NCBI GenBank assembly: GCA_937975915.1
Contig: CALJTY010000030.1
Span: forward strand, 186,001-250,000
DNA length: 64,000 nt
Direction of reading: 5' to 3'
Source: an uncultured Acidimicrobiaceae bacterium
GTDB lineage: Bacteria > Actinomycetota > Acidimicrobiia > Acidimicrobiales > RAAP-2
Every line of letters starts with the position of its first letter. The first letter of the stretch is position 1. Made by a program: the position numbers and the translations under genes. Below, one piece after another: positions 53,961 to 63,152 of this stretch. The notes under the pieces were generated by a model. That model was given only the letters and a program-made list of their open reading frames with translations, was not told where the DNA came from and did not search any database.

Positions 53961-54172
53961 AAGCCACAAAGACTGCAATCGTTCTTTTGATTCTCATTTA
54001 CGCATTTCTCTGGTTTTTGGAAATTAACGGAGTAACCAGTTTGCTGACGCCACTCGCCATTCCGCTCATTCTTGCGGTCTTGGTTGCTGGTGGTGTCGCA
54101 CTGGATAGATACCTTGGAGTCAAGCCCCACAAACCAAAGTGGAATGACGCAGATGATGAGACGGAGAAGTGA
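53957..54172 (+). CDS. Small two-helix membrane protein of unknown function
   Basis: 71 residues. Two hydrophobic helices (TAIVLLILIYAFLWFLEI and LLTPLAIPLILAVLVAGGVAL) and a charged tail (NDADDETEK). I do not recognise the family. It overlaps uppS and recO by 4 bp each, so it is certainly expressed as part of that operon. Its place between uppS and recO suggests a membrane role. Confidence 0.68.
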   Translation: MKATKTAIVLLILIYAFLWFLEINGVTSLLTPLAIPLILAVLVAGGVALDRYLGVKPHKPKWNDADDETEK

Positions 54173-54915
54173 AGGAACTAAAAGACGATGCAGTAGTTCT
54201 TCGGACGTATAAGTCTGGTGAATCAGATCGTGTTGTACTTCTTTGGACGAGAAACCACGGGAAGATTCGTGTCTTCGCTAAAGGAATTAGGAAACCAACG
54301 AGCAAGATTGGTGGCTCACTCGAACCACTCAGCTACGTAAAGGTCCACTTGGCACAGTCCAAGGGCGATCTCTATATTGCAAAGAACGTGCAACTCATCG
54401 ACCAGTTAAAAACTCTTCGAGGTGACTACGACCGCATCAATGCTGGCTACGGCGTAGTTGAGGTGATTGATGCCATCCCAAGTGATGACGTCGCAGATGA
54501 AGGGATTTTTGAACTACTGACGAGAGTGCTGTTGAGTCTGGATAACCCTGACTTTTATCCAGCACTTATTCCTGCATCGTTCTATTTCAAGCTCTTGGCC
54601 CATGATGGATCAGAACCGGTTGTTGAGCACTGCGTGAACTGTGAAAAAACTGGCCCACTCGTTTCCTTCGATGCCCAAATGGGAGGGACTCTCTGCGCCA
54701 CATGTCGCTCTGGCGTCTCAATCAGTGCTGATGGGTTGGCTCTTATTCGCCGCATTCTTGGTGGTGACCTTGCGGGCGTGCTTAAAGAACAGTCACCTGC
54801 TGGTGCTGGCGAAATAATGGGAATTGCACAAGAGTCAATTGAGCAGCACTTCGGAAAGCGCCTAAAGGTTGCGCGTTCTACGCCACCGCTCGCAGGTCCC
54901 AAAGACGCACGGTAG
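54169..54915 (+). CDS. recO: DNA repair protein RecO
   Basis: 248 residues. The OB-fold N-terminus (AVVLRTYKSGESDRVVLLWTRNHGKIRVFAKGIRKPTSK) and the zinc site CVNCEKTG ... CATCRSG fit RecO, which loads RecA onto SSB-coated DNA. GTG 54169 overlaps the preceding gene. It ends 9 bp before the photolyase start. Confidence 0.95.
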   Translation: MKELKDDAVVLRTYKSGESDRVVLLWTRNHGKIRVFAKGIRKPTSKIGGSLEPLSYVKVHLAQSKGDLYIAKNVQLIDQLKTLRGDYDRINAGYGVVEVIDAIPSDDVADEGIFELLTRVLLSLDNPDFYPALIPASFYFKLLAHDGSEPVVEHCVNCEKTGPLVSFDAQMGGTLCATCRSGVSISADGLALIRRILGGDLAGVLKEQSPAGAGEIMGIAQESIEQHFGKRLKVARSTPPLAGPKDAR

Positions 54916-54918
54916 GGT
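54913..54918 (+). promoter_or_regulatory. -10 element of the photolyase-hemW operon (leaderless type)
   Basis: TAGGGT overlaps the recO stop and ends 6 bases before GTG 54925. Confidence 0.48.
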
Positions 54919-54924
54919 CGCTTC

Positions 54925-56340
54925 GTGTCATCAATCTTCTGGTTCCGTCGAGATCTTCGTTTAGCTGATAATCCGGCGCTCATCGCCGCAGTTCGTGCTG
55001 GAGATGGTGATGTTGTCCCCGTATGGATAGTTGACACCACATTCTCTTCTCCGGCTGGTCCGAACCGAGTGAAGTTTCTTCGAGCGACACTCGAGTCACT
55101 CGACGCTTCACTAAATAAGAAACTCACAATTCGTAGCGGTGACCCAGCAAAAGAACTCCTGGCACTTGCTGAGGAAGTCGGAGCTACTGAAGTTTTTGCA
55201 ACTGGTGACTATGCACCAAAGGGGCAAGCACGCGACGAACAGGTTCGCGCATCGCTCGCAGGCGCCGGGGTAACGCTGCATTTCATTGACTCACCGTATT
55301 CAGTCATCCCTGGAACGGTGAGAACTCAAACGGGAACACCTTGTCGCGTCTTCACGGCATTTCGACGTGGCTGGGAGCTGCAACCTCTTGAAGCTCCGAT
55401 TGATGCGCCAACTGGTGTTTCATGGACAAAAGGAACTTCAGTTTCACTTGATGAACTTGTGAAGCACTCGGCAACTAATCGTCCTCACTACTTTGGTGAC
55501 TTGGGACTAGTTGAAGCAAAAACCCTTCCACCAGCCGGTGAAGAAATCGCTCATCAACTGCTTGAAAACTTCCTGCCCTCAGTTGATGCGTATAACGAAG
55601 CAAGAAATATTCCTTCGATCGCCGGTGTGAGTCGCCTGAGCCCACATTTACGCTTTGGAACCATTCATCCTCGCCAGATCTTGAATGCTGTTGACGGAAT
55701 GTCAACGGGCAGCGTGCAGTATCGATCAGAAATTTGTTGGAGAGAGTTCTACGCCGACGTCTTATTCCATAATCCTCAGGCGGTTAAGAGCAACCTGATA
55801 CCCACAATGGACTATCTGCGAGTCGATACCGATGACAAAGCCGTAGAGCGATTCCAGATGTGGGCGAAGGGTGAAACTGGTTACCCCATGGTTGACGCCG
55901 CTATGCGCCAGCTCCTAGAAGACGGATGGATGCACAACCGAGTTCGCATGCTGGTTGCTTCATTCTTGGTGAAGCATCTGCATCTCGACTGGCGTTGGGG
56001 AGCGAAGTGGTTCATGTGGCACCTCATTGATGGTGACATTGCATCGAATCAAAATGGCTGGCAGTGGACTGCTGGAACTGGCACTGACGCTGCTCCTTTC
56101 TACCGAGTTTTCAATCCATCTCTTCAGGCAGAACGATTCGATCCGCAGGGACTCTTTATTCATAAGTACGTGAGTGAACTGAGAGACATTCCAGCACCGC
56201 AGTGCTTACAGCCAGGCGGAGGTGAAGGGCTGCTCGCGGCACCTGGATACTTTCCTCCAATGGTTGACGCCGCAACGGAACGAGACGATGCCCTTGCACG
56301 CTACGCAGAAGCCAAAGAGCTCGCCAAGGCAAATAAGTGA
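54925..56340 (+). CDS. phr: Deoxyribodipyrimidine photolyase (CPD class I)
   Basis: 471 residues. The N-terminal photolyase domain (IFWFRRDLRLADNPALIAAVRAGD) and the FAD-binding part (SRLSPHLRFGTIHPRQIL, WREFYADVLFHNP, MVDAAMRQLLEDGWMHNRVRMLVASFLVKHL, GDIASNQNGWQWTAGTGTDAAPFYRVFNP) are conserved. The enzyme repairs UV dimers with blue light, consistent with a sunlit habitat. A cryptochrome cannot be excluded. It overlaps hemW by 4 bp. Confidence 0.94.
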   Translation: MSSIFWFRRDLRLADNPALIAAVRAGDGDVVPVWIVDTTFSSPAGPNRVKFLRATLESLDASLNKKLTIRSGDPAKELLALAEEVGATEVFATGDYAPKGQARDEQVRASLAGAGVTLHFIDSPYSVIPGTVRTQTGTPCRVFTAFRRGWELQPLEAPIDAPTGVSWTKGTSVSLDELVKHSATNRPHYFGDLGLVEAKTLPPAGEEIAHQLLENFLPSVDAYNEARNIPSIAGVSRLSPHLRFGTIHPRQILNAVDGMSTGSVQYRSEICWREFYADVLFHNPQAVKSNLIPTMDYLRVDTDDKAVERFQMWAKGETGYPMVDAAMRQLLEDGWMHNRVRMLVASFLVKHLHLDWRWGAKWFMWHLIDGDIASNQNGWQWTAGTGTDAAPFYRVFNPSLQAERFDPQGLFIHKYVSELRDIPAPQCLQPGGGEGLLAAPGYFPPMVDAATERDDALARYAEAKELAKANK

Positions 56341-57413
56341 GTGACTTCGGCGTTTATGTGCACGTTCCATTCTGTGCGCACCGATGTGACTACTGCGCCT
56401 TTGCCACGTATTCTGACCGCGATCATTTGATGGCGGACTACGTGGCGTGCGTAGTGAAAGAAATCGAATGGGCACGTAGTGAAGGCATGAGAACTGCCAC
56501 TTCAGTTTTTTTCGGGGGCGGGACACCGTCGAGACTCACCGCTGATCAGTTGCTTCAGATACTTGATGCAATAGCTAAATCTGATGATTGTGAAGTGACT
56601 GTTGAATGCAATCCAGAAGACGCTGACCTCGAGCGGCTGAAGGCCTACCGAGCAGGTGGGGTGAACCGCATGAGCTTCGGTGTTCAGTCCACTCAGCCAG
56701 CGGTGCTTGCTGACCTAGGTCGTCGCCACGGCATCATGGCGCACGAGGAGGTTTCTAAGAATGTCACCGAAGCAGGTTTTGCAACTTGGAACATGGACCT
56801 CATTGTTGGCTCACGTGCGGAAACGCCCCAAGACGTTAGAAACACGATCAATGATTTGTTATCTCTAGATAACCCACCACCACACATCAGTTGTTATGCG
56901 CTGACACCTGAGCCGGCAACACCACTTGGTCAAGATCCGAACCGACACCCTGATGAAGATGACACCGCAGACTCGTACGACATTGTTGGACAGACTCTCG
57001 AAGCAAACGGCTACGAGTGGGAAGAAATTTCCAACTGGGCTAAACCCGGTCACGAATGTCGTCACAATCACGTCTACTGGGACCAGGGTGACTACATCGG
57101 TTTTGGTTCTGGCGCGCACTCACATCAAGCTGGTCGAAGATTCTGGAATGTCCGAACCCCAGATCGCTACATTGCCATGGTCCAAGCGGGCGAGAAGCCA
57201 CTCGGCGGAGAAGAAATCCTCGACGATGAAACAAAAGAGTTCGAACGTGACTCGCTCGCACTTCGAACCCGGCGCGGCGTTGCCGTTGAGGCATTCGAAT
57301 CCCTTGATGAAATAGCTCACCTAATTACCGTCCAGTCGGGCCAGGTCACTCTGGCCCCAGAGGGCCGTTTGCTGGCCAATCAGGTCATTGTGCGTCTTAG
57401 GAGCAGTAACTAG
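56337..57413 (+). CDS. hemW: Radical SAM protein HemW (coproporphyrinogen III oxidase-like)
   Basis: 358 residues. The radical SAM cluster is FCAHRCDYCAF (CxxxCxxC). The FFGGGTPSRL, VNRMSFGVQS and HNHVYWDQGDYIGFGSGAHS motifs are typical of HemW, a heme chaperone. True HemN has a different N-terminus. It overlaps phr by 4 bp. The glyS gene follows after 17 bp with its own promoter. Confidence 0.94.
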   Translation: MSDFGVYVHVPFCAHRCDYCAFATYSDRDHLMADYVACVVKEIEWARSEGMRTATSVFFGGGTPSRLTADQLLQILDAIAKSDDCEVTVECNPEDADLERLKAYRAGGVNRMSFGVQSTQPAVLADLGRRHGIMAHEEVSKNVTEAGFATWNMDLIVGSRAETPQDVRNTINDLLSLDNPPPHISCYALTPEPATPLGQDPNRHPDEDDTADSYDIVGQTLEANGYEWEEISNWAKPGHECRHNHVYWDQGDYIGFGSGAHSHQAGRRFWNVRTPDRYIAMVQAGEKPLGGEEILDDETKEFERDSLALRTRRGVAVEAFESLDEIAHLITVQSGQVTLAPEGRLLANQVIVRLRSSN

Positions 57414-57418
57414 TCCGG

Positions 57419-57424
57419 TAGCCT
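57419..57424 (+). promoter_or_regulatory. -10 element of glyS (leaderless type)
   Basis: TAGCCT ends exactly 6 bases before ATG 57431. No ribosome-binding site is visible. Confidence 0.5.
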
Positions 57425-57430
57425 TGTCAG

Positions 57431-58753
57431 ATGGAATCAATGCCCGAATTAGCCCCAGACCTGCTCGACAAAGTAACCAACCTGGCCAAGCGCCGTGGAT
57501 TCATTTTTCAGTCAGCAGAGATCTACGGTGGATTCCGGTCAACTTATGACTACGGCCCACTCGGTGTGAACATGCTTCGCAACGTGAAGGACCAGTGGTG
57601 GCTTTCAATGGTGCAACTTCGAGACGATGTTGTAGGTATTGATGCAGCGATTCTCGGCCCTCCAGCAGTCTGGGCCGCTTCAGGCCACCTCGAAACTTTC
57701 ACAGACCCTCTCGTGGACTGTCGCAACTGCAAAGAGCGCTGGCGCGAAGACAAAATCGACGGTATTTGTCCTAAGTGTGGTTCGAAGGAATTCACCGAGC
57801 CACGTGCATTCAACTTGATGTTCAAAACTCAAGCTGGTCCAGTTGAAGGTGACGGCGCAACTGCGTATCTTCGACCTGAAACAGCCCAGGGAATGTTCAC
57901 AAACTTTGGAAACGTTCTTGCATCAATTCGAAAGAAGCCACCATTTGGAATTGCACAAGTTGGTAAGTCGTTTCGTAATGAAATCACCCCTCAGAACTTT
58001 GTGTTCCGCACACGTGAGTTCGAGCAGATGGAAATGGAATACTTTGTTCCACCTGCTGATGCACCCAAGTGGCACCAGTACTGGATTGATGCGCGCTACA
58101 ACTGGTACATCAATCTTGGAATTCCGGCAGCGTTCCTTCGCCTTCACGAGCACGCACTCGCAGACTTGTCTCACTACTCCAAGGGAACAACTGATGTGGA
58201 GTTCGCCTATCCGTGGGGTTGGGACGAACTCGAGGGAATTGCTAACCGTGGTGATTACGACTTAACCCAGCACTCAACGCATTCGGGCACCAAGCTTGAC
58301 TACTTTGACCCAACAACTAACGAGCGCTACACGCCGTACGTTATTGAGCCAGCAGCTGGAGCTACACGGGCAATGATGGCGTTCTTGCTAGCGGCATATC
58401 ACGAAGACGTTGTTGAAGGAGAGACTCGTTCGGTCCTTCGCCTTGACTGGCGAATTGCGCCGTATCAAGTTGCGATTCTTCCGTTGTCCAAGAAGCCAGA
58501 GCTCGAAGGTGTTTCACGTGAAATTCTTGCGAAATTGCAGCCACACTTTATGTGTGACTATGACGTCACCCAGTCAATTGGTAAGCGCTATCGCCGCCAA
58601 GACGAAGTGGGAACACCATTCTGTATCACCGTGGACTTTGACACCTTGGAAGACCAAGCAGTCACCGTTCGTGACCGTGATACCACTGAGCAGACTCGTG
58701 TGAAGATCACTGACCTGCTGAGCGATCTGCGTCGTCGTACAAATCAAGAGTAA
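57431..58753 (+). CDS. glyS: Glycyl-tRNA synthetase (class II, dimeric type)
   Basis: 440 residues. The class II motif 2 region (VGKSFRNEITPQNFVFRTREFEQMEMEYF), the RGFIFQSAEIYGG and GPLGVNMLRNVKDQWW segments and the zinc CRNCKERW ... CPKCG (read as CxxC pairs) fit the bacterial alpha2 GlyRS. The C-terminal anticodon-binding domain has YQVAILPLSKKPE. The start is supported by the -10 element. Confidence 0.96.
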   Translation: MESMPELAPDLLDKVTNLAKRRGFIFQSAEIYGGFRSTYDYGPLGVNMLRNVKDQWWLSMVQLRDDVVGIDAAILGPPAVWAASGHLETFTDPLVDCRNCKERWREDKIDGICPKCGSKEFTEPRAFNLMFKTQAGPVEGDGATAYLRPETAQGMFTNFGNVLASIRKKPPFGIAQVGKSFRNEITPQNFVFRTREFEQMEMEYFVPPADAPKWHQYWIDARYNWYINLGIPAAFLRLHEHALADLSHYSKGTTDVEFAYPWGWDELEGIANRGDYDLTQHSTHSGTKLDYFDPTTNERYTPYVIEPAAGATRAMMAFLLAAYHEDVVEGETRSVLRLDWRIAPYQVAILPLSKKPELEGVSREILAKLQPHFMCDYDVTQSIGKRYRRQDEVGTPFCITVDFDTLEDQAVTVRDRDTTEQTRVKITDLLSDLRRRTNQE

Positions 58754-58762
58754 GGAAATACT

Positions 58763-59692
58763 ATGAAAATCAATAATCGTGTCACCGAGCTTCTTGGTGT
58801 TGACTACCCAATCCTTCAAGCTCCAATGGGATGGATTTCACGAAGCCCCCTCGCTAGTGCCGTAAGTAACGCTGGCGCGATGGGCATTATTGAAACCTCA
58901 TCTGGAGAGCTTGATGCCATCAAGGTTGAGATTCAAAAGATGAAGGAACTCACGAAGAATCCTTTTGCCGTAAATATTGCTCAGGCTTTTGTGCGCGACC
59001 CAGACATTGTGCAATTCGTTATCGACCAGGGTGTGAAGTTCGTTACAACATCCGCTGGTGACCCGACGAAGCACACCCAGACGTTTAAAGAAGCCGGCCT
59101 TACGGTGTTTCATGTCGTGCCAACTTTGGCCGCAGCACAAAAGGCAGTTGATGCTGGCGTTGATGGTCTCATCGTTGAAGGTGGTGAAGGTGGAGGATTC
59201 AAGAACCCACGTGACGTCTCAACAATGGTGTTGTTGCCACTGGTCTGTTCAAAGGTGAGCGTCCCTGTCATCGCTGCTGGTGGCATCACTGATGGTGCTT
59301 CAATGGCTGCGGCGTTCGCTCTTGGAGCAGAAGGTGTGCTTATGGGAACTCGCATGGTTTCATCACTCGAGTCACCGGTTCACGAGAACTGGAAGAACAT
59401 GATTGTTAATGGCGCCGAGACTGACACGGTGTTCCTTAATCGTTTCTCACGTCCAGCACTACGCGCAATCAGAACTGAGCGAACGACTCGCCTTGAGCGT
59501 GAAGACAATGTCTCGATGGCTGAATTTGCAACCATGAAAGATCTTTACTTCGGCGGTGACATGGAAGCATCAGTAGCTCTCAGTGGGCAAGTGATGGGAC
59601 GAATTGAGTCGGTTGCTCCTGTTGCTGAGATTATTGAAAATACGATGCGCGAATTTCACGCCGTAATCAAGAATCTCTCTACGAAGTACTAA
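58763..59692 (+). CDS. Nitronate monooxygenase / 2-nitropropane dioxygenase-like
   Basis: 309 residues of the FMN TIM-barrel family. ILQAPMGWISRSPLASAVS at the start, TTSAGDPTKHTQTFK, VDGLIVEGGEGGGF and AAGGITDGASMAAAFALGAEGVLMGTRMV are diagnostic. It oxidises alkyl nitronates or is an enoyl reductase (FabK-like) type; the choice is not clear. AAGGAAAT precedes ATG 58763. It overlaps convergent MFS by 14 bp. Confidence 0.92.
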   Translation: MKINNRVTELLGVDYPILQAPMGWISRSPLASAVSNAGAMGIIETSSGELDAIKVEIQKMKELTKNPFAVNIAQAFVRDPDIVQFVIDQGVKFVTTSAGDPTKHTQTFKEAGLTVFHVVPTLAAAQKAVDAGVDGLIVEGGEGGGFKNPRDVSTMVLLPLVCSKVSVPVIAAGGITDGASMAAAFALGAEGVLMGTRMVSSLESPVHENWKNMIVNGAETDTVFLNRFSRPALRAIRTERTTRLEREDNVSMAEFATMKDLYFGGDMEASVALSGQVMGRIESVAPVAEIIENTMREFHAVIKNLSTKY

Positions 59693-60878
59693 CGCTCTTT
59701 GCTGCAGGGACTCGCCACAACAGTGCGGGAATAACAATTGCGGCACCAAAGAGTCCACCTAACCAGCAGTCGCCAGTCCAACCGTACTGCGAGTAGATGA
59801 CTCCAGAAATGTATGAGCCAATTGAGGCACCACTAAAGCAGCACACCATGTAGGCGCTATTGATGCGGCTACGTGCTTCTGGCATGAGTGAGTAAATAAC
59901 TGACTGATTCGTTATCTGCACTGTTTGCATTCCTGCGTCCATAACAATGATTCCAAGGGCCAGTCCAATAAGCATGTGCTGTCCAATACCCAAGACGGCG
60001 AATGAAACCATCAGAATTGATGCGCCAATTACTGTCATCACCTTGGTTCGCTGCTTGTCGGCCTGCGCCCCAGCAGTGTTGGCAGCGAGAATTCCTGCCA
60101 CTCCAAAAAGCCCAAAGAGTCCAATTACGGCATTGGAATACTTGAAGGGAGCACCAGCAAGGTGGAACGAGAGTGGAGTCCAAAGCGTGCTGTTAGCTGC
60201 GAAAAGTAAGGATCCGAGGTAGGCGCGTTTTTGAAGCTGGCGATGCTTTGTGATGAGTAACCATGAACTCATGACGAGCGTTCGGTAGCGAACGTGAGAG
60301 CGGACGGGCTCTTGCGGCAAGACGAAATGCATAACTGCTGCCATACCAATGAGAAGTACCGCTGCACTTACGTACACTGCACGCCATCCCCAGGCCTCTG
60401 CAATCAGGCCTGCAAATGTTCGAGACAACAAGACTCCCATGAGAAGCCCGGTCATAACTTTGCCAATTACGCGCCCGCGTTGCTCTTCTAGGGCGAGGTC
60501 TGCAGCAAAGGGGATGATGACCTGTCCGCCCACTGAGGTGAGGCCAATGAGTACTGCGAGCACTACGAACAACGAAAACGACGTAATGACTGAGCCAATA
60601 CCGATCATCAGTGCCGCTAGCAAAAAAATTCCAACCACAAGTTTGCGGCGCGGAATGATGTCGCCTAGTGGAACAACAAATGCGAGTCCGAGGGCGTAGC
60701 CAGTCTGTGTGCACGTCATCAATGCTGCAGCGGTTGCGGTGCTGACGTGAAAGTCTCCTCGCAATTGATGAAGTAGTGGTTGCACGTAGTACAGGTTCAT
60801 CACAATGATGCAGGCGCCAAGCGCCATAAGAAAGATCAATGCGCTAGAAAGAGGCGAATGTTCTTTCTGCGTGCTCAA
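59679..60878 (-). CDS. MFS transporter
   Basis: 399 residues with about twelve hydrophobic helices. The N-terminus (ALIFLMALGACIIVMNLYYVQPLLHQL) and GYALGLAFVVPLGDIIPRRKLVVG, the motif A loop, mark a major facilitator of the drug/sugar exporter type. It follows the thioesterase gene after one base. The substrate is unknown. Confidence 0.92.
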   Translation of the reverse strand: MSTQKEHSPLSSALIFLMALGACIIVMNLYYVQPLLHQLRGDFHVSTATAAALMTCTQTGYALGLAFVVPLGDIIPRRKLVVGIFLLAALMIGIGSVITSFSLFVVLAVLIGLTSVGGQVIIPFAADLALEEQRGRVIGKVMTGLLMGVLLSRTFAGLIAEAWGWRAVYVSAAVLLIGMAAVMHFVLPQEPVRSHVRYRTLVMSSWLLITKHRQLQKRAYLGSLLFAANSTLWTPLSFHLAGAPFKYSNAVIGLFGLFGVAGILAANTAGAQADKQRTKVMTVIGASILMVSFAVLGIGQHMLIGLALGIIVMDAGMQTVQITNQSVIYSLMPEARSRINSAYMVCCFSGASIGSYISGVIYSQYGWTGDCWLGGLFGAAIVIPALLWRVPAAKSVSTS

Positions 60879-60879
60879 G

Positions 60880-61299
60880 TTACTGGGCTTCAGTTGAGGG
60901 TATTGAGTACGTCACTTGTGACTTTGCAACAAGTTTCGTTTCACCGCGTGAGAATATTTCAACATCAACTACTGCAAGCTTGCGACCGAGTTTGAGAACT
61001 CGACCACGAGCCATTAGATCGGTAATGGCGGGCTTTCGAAGAAAGTCAATGTGCAAGCTTGTTGTCACTGCAAGGAGAACCGGACCAATTTGAGCGAGGA
61101 TGGCCATCCACGCTGCCGTGTCGGCGAGCGTCATCATTGTGGGCCCAGAAATCGTCCCGCCAGGTCGACCATGACGCTCAGTGGTTGGAAGACAAACCAG
61201 CACTGTGTCACCAGATACCTCTTCGACGCGAGGAACATCGGCATTTGGGAAAGCGTTAACGAGAATTTCTTGAAGCTGTTCTACGTTAAGCAACGCCAC
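60880..61299 (-). CDS. PaaI family thioesterase (hotdog fold)
   Basis: 139 residues. GTISGPTMMTLADTAAWMAILAQIG is the hotdog helix motif, and SLHIDFLRKPAITDLMARGRVLKLGRKLAVVDVEI is typical of PaaI/ACOT13. It hydrolyses acyl- or aryl-CoA thioesters. It lies 4 bp after the ABC permease and one base before MFS, so it is in the same operon. Confidence 0.92.
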   Translation of the reverse strand: MALLNVEQLQEILVNAFPNADVPRVEEVSGDTVLVCLPTTERHGRPGGTISGPTMMTLADTAAWMAILAQIGPVLLAVTTSLHIDFLRKPAITDLMARGRVLKLGRKLAVVDVEIFSRGETKLVAKSQVTYSIPSTEAQ

Positions 61300-61303
61300 T
61301 TAG

Positions 61304-62095
61304 TTACGCAACCTTTTTGTACTTTGCAGTAGCGATAGGTCCAAGAAGTCCAAGAGCAATCACTGCGTAGATCAATGTCACCCATGTTGAGTTTCCGTGC
61401 GGCTGTCCGTTCATTAGTCCACGCACAGCTTCTGCGGCTTGGCTGACGGGCTGGTTACGGGCAAACACTTGAAGCCAACTAGGCATTGACAGCACTGGCA
61501 CAAAGATTGAAGATGCGAATGTCAGGGGAAAGATCAGTGGGAAAGTCATGGCCTGGGCCGCTTCAGAGTTCGGTGCAGCCAGTCCAATAAAGGCAAAACC
61601 CCAAGAGAGACAGTAGGCAAACAACAGCATCAAAAGACAGGCCTGGATGTAAGAAACAAAACTTCCAGTTGGGCGGAACCCAACGAGGAAACCAACAATG
61701 GTGATCACAACGATCACCATGAGGTTTCGAGCAAGGTCTGCAACTGTTCTTCCGCCCATCACAGCCATTCGCGCCATAGGTAGGGCACGGAATCTCTCAA
61801 TGAGACCCTTTTGAAGGTCTTCAGCGAGTCCAATGGCTGTTCCAACGGCACCAAAGATTGTGGTCTGTACGAGAATTCCTGGGATCAGAAAGTTGACGTA
61901 CGAGTTCCCCGGAGTCTTGATGGCACCACCAAAGACGTAGCGAAAGAGCACCACGAACATGATTGGCTGAATGATTGCGAATACCAATGTTGTTGGAATT
62001 CGAACCAAGGCAATTAAGTCACGCTTGGCAATAGTGAGGGTGTCACTAATTGACCAGCGAAGTCTGCTCTTCTTAGAAATGGTTGAGGTGCTCAT
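61304..62095 (-). CDS. ABC-2 type transporter permease (DrrB-like)
   Basis: 263 residues. About six hydrophobic helices; the family blocks GAVGTAIGLAEDLQKGLIERFRALPMARMAVMGGRTVADL and FPLIFPLTFASSIFVPVLSMPSWLQ are typical of daunorubicin-resistance-type permeases. With the ATPase it exports a drug or lipid. The ATG at 62095 overlaps the ATPase stop by 4 bp. Confidence 0.94.
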   Translation of the reverse strand: MSTSTISKKSRLRWSISDTLTIAKRDLIALVRIPTTLVFAIIQPIMFVVLFRYVFGGAIKTPGNSYVNFLIPGILVQTTIFGAVGTAIGLAEDLQKGLIERFRALPMARMAVMGGRTVADLARNLMVIVVITIVGFLVGFRPTGSFVSYIQACLLMLLFAYCLSWGFAFIGLAAPNSEAAQAMTFPLIFPLTFASSIFVPVLSMPSWLQVFARNQPVSQAAEAVRGLMNGQPHGNSTWVTLIYAVIALGLLGPIATAKYKKVA

Positions 62096-63096
62096 GCTTT
62101 TGCCTTTCGTCCACGCTGTTTCTTTGCAGGTTCAGCTGGAGACTCTGTTACTTCTTCTGCTTTGTGTCCGGTGAGATTCAAGAACACGTCATCAAGACTT
62201 GGCTCACGAAGTGCGAGGCCGGCAATTGTGATTCCAGCTGCGTCGAGCCTGCGCAGTGCGTCTGCTGCAGATGCTGGGCCGCGAGCAACGGTGAAATCAA
62301 CAACGGTGCCTTCGATGTTGGCAGGCTTGTCTGAAATGTCCCTGACTAACTCTGCGCCACGACGAGCATCGTCAGTTGAAGCAAAAGTGAGTGACAGCAC
62401 AGTGTTGCCGAGTTGTGTTTTTAGTTCTTGTGAAGTTCCCTGGGCAATGATCTGTCCGTGATCGAGGACAACGAGTTGCTTCGCGAGACGGTCAGCTTCT
62501 TCGAGGTACTGCGTTGTTAGTAGAACAGTCGTTCCACCTTCTACGAGAGTTTCAATGATGCTCCATAGATCTTGACGACTCTGTGGGTCAAGACCAGTTG
62601 TTGGTTCATCAAGAAACAGAAGTGGTGGTCGAGCAACGAGGGCAGCCGCTAGGTCGAGGCGACGACGCATTCCTCCCGAGTAGGTCTTGGCAATTCGGCT
62701 ACCAGCATCGGTAAGGCCGAACTGCTCAAGTAGCTCGTGTGAACGCTTGGAAGCTACTGACTTATCTATGTGATTGAGTAGTCCCACCATTCGAATGTTC
62801 TCGAACCCAGTGAGGTTTTCATCAACCGTTGCGTACTGACCAGCGAGGCCGATGCTGCGACGAACGGCGTCGGCTTGTTTGACGACGTCAAAACCATTAA
62901 CGGTTGCAGACCCCGAGGTTGGCTTCAAGATTGTCGAAAGGATTCGCACCATCGTGGTTTTGCCCGAACCATTAGGTCCGAGGAGTCCGAAAACTTCACC
63001 TCTCGGGACCTGGAGCGAGACTCCACCAAGGGCCTTAACTTCTCCATCTTTGAAAGAACGGGTGATATTGAGCGCTTCTACGGCGAAATCAGACAT
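62092..63096 (-). CDS. ABC transporter ATP-binding protein (DrrA-like)
   Basis: 334 residues. Walker A is GPNGSGKTT (40-48), the signature is YSGGMRRRLDLAAAL, and Walker B is LLFLDEPTTGLDPQSRQDLW. A DrrA-type C-terminal domain follows with a basic tail (KKQRGRKAKA). It powers the permease next to it. The ATG at 63096 follows TAAACT by 6 bases. Confidence 0.96.
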   Translation of the reverse strand: MSDFAVEALNITRSFKDGEVKALGGVSLQVPRGEVFGLLGPNGSGKTTMVRILSTILKPTSGSATVNGFDVVKQADAVRRSIGLAGQYATVDENLTGFENIRMVGLLNHIDKSVASKRSHELLEQFGLTDAGSRIAKTYSGGMRRRLDLAAALVARPPLLFLDEPTTGLDPQSRQDLWSIIETLVEGGTTVLLTTQYLEEADRLAKQLVVLDHGQIIAQGTSQELKTQLGNTVLSLTFASTDDARRGAELVRDISDKPANIEGTVVDFTVARGPASAADALRRLDAAGITIAGLALREPSLDDVFLNLTGHKAEEVTESPAEPAKKQRGRKAKA

Positions 63097-63102
63097 AGGA
63101 CG

Positions 63103-63108
63103 AGTTTA
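63103..63108 (-). promoter_or_regulatory. -10 element of the ABC exporter operon (leaderless type)
   Basis: TAAACT on the minus strand ends exactly 6 bases before the ATG at 63096. It lies 44 bases from the dnaG element on the other strand. Confidence 0.5.
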
Positions 63109-63152
63109 GGCAACTGGAGTGGGCCTTTGCACCCAGGCGTGCCTTAAGGCAC

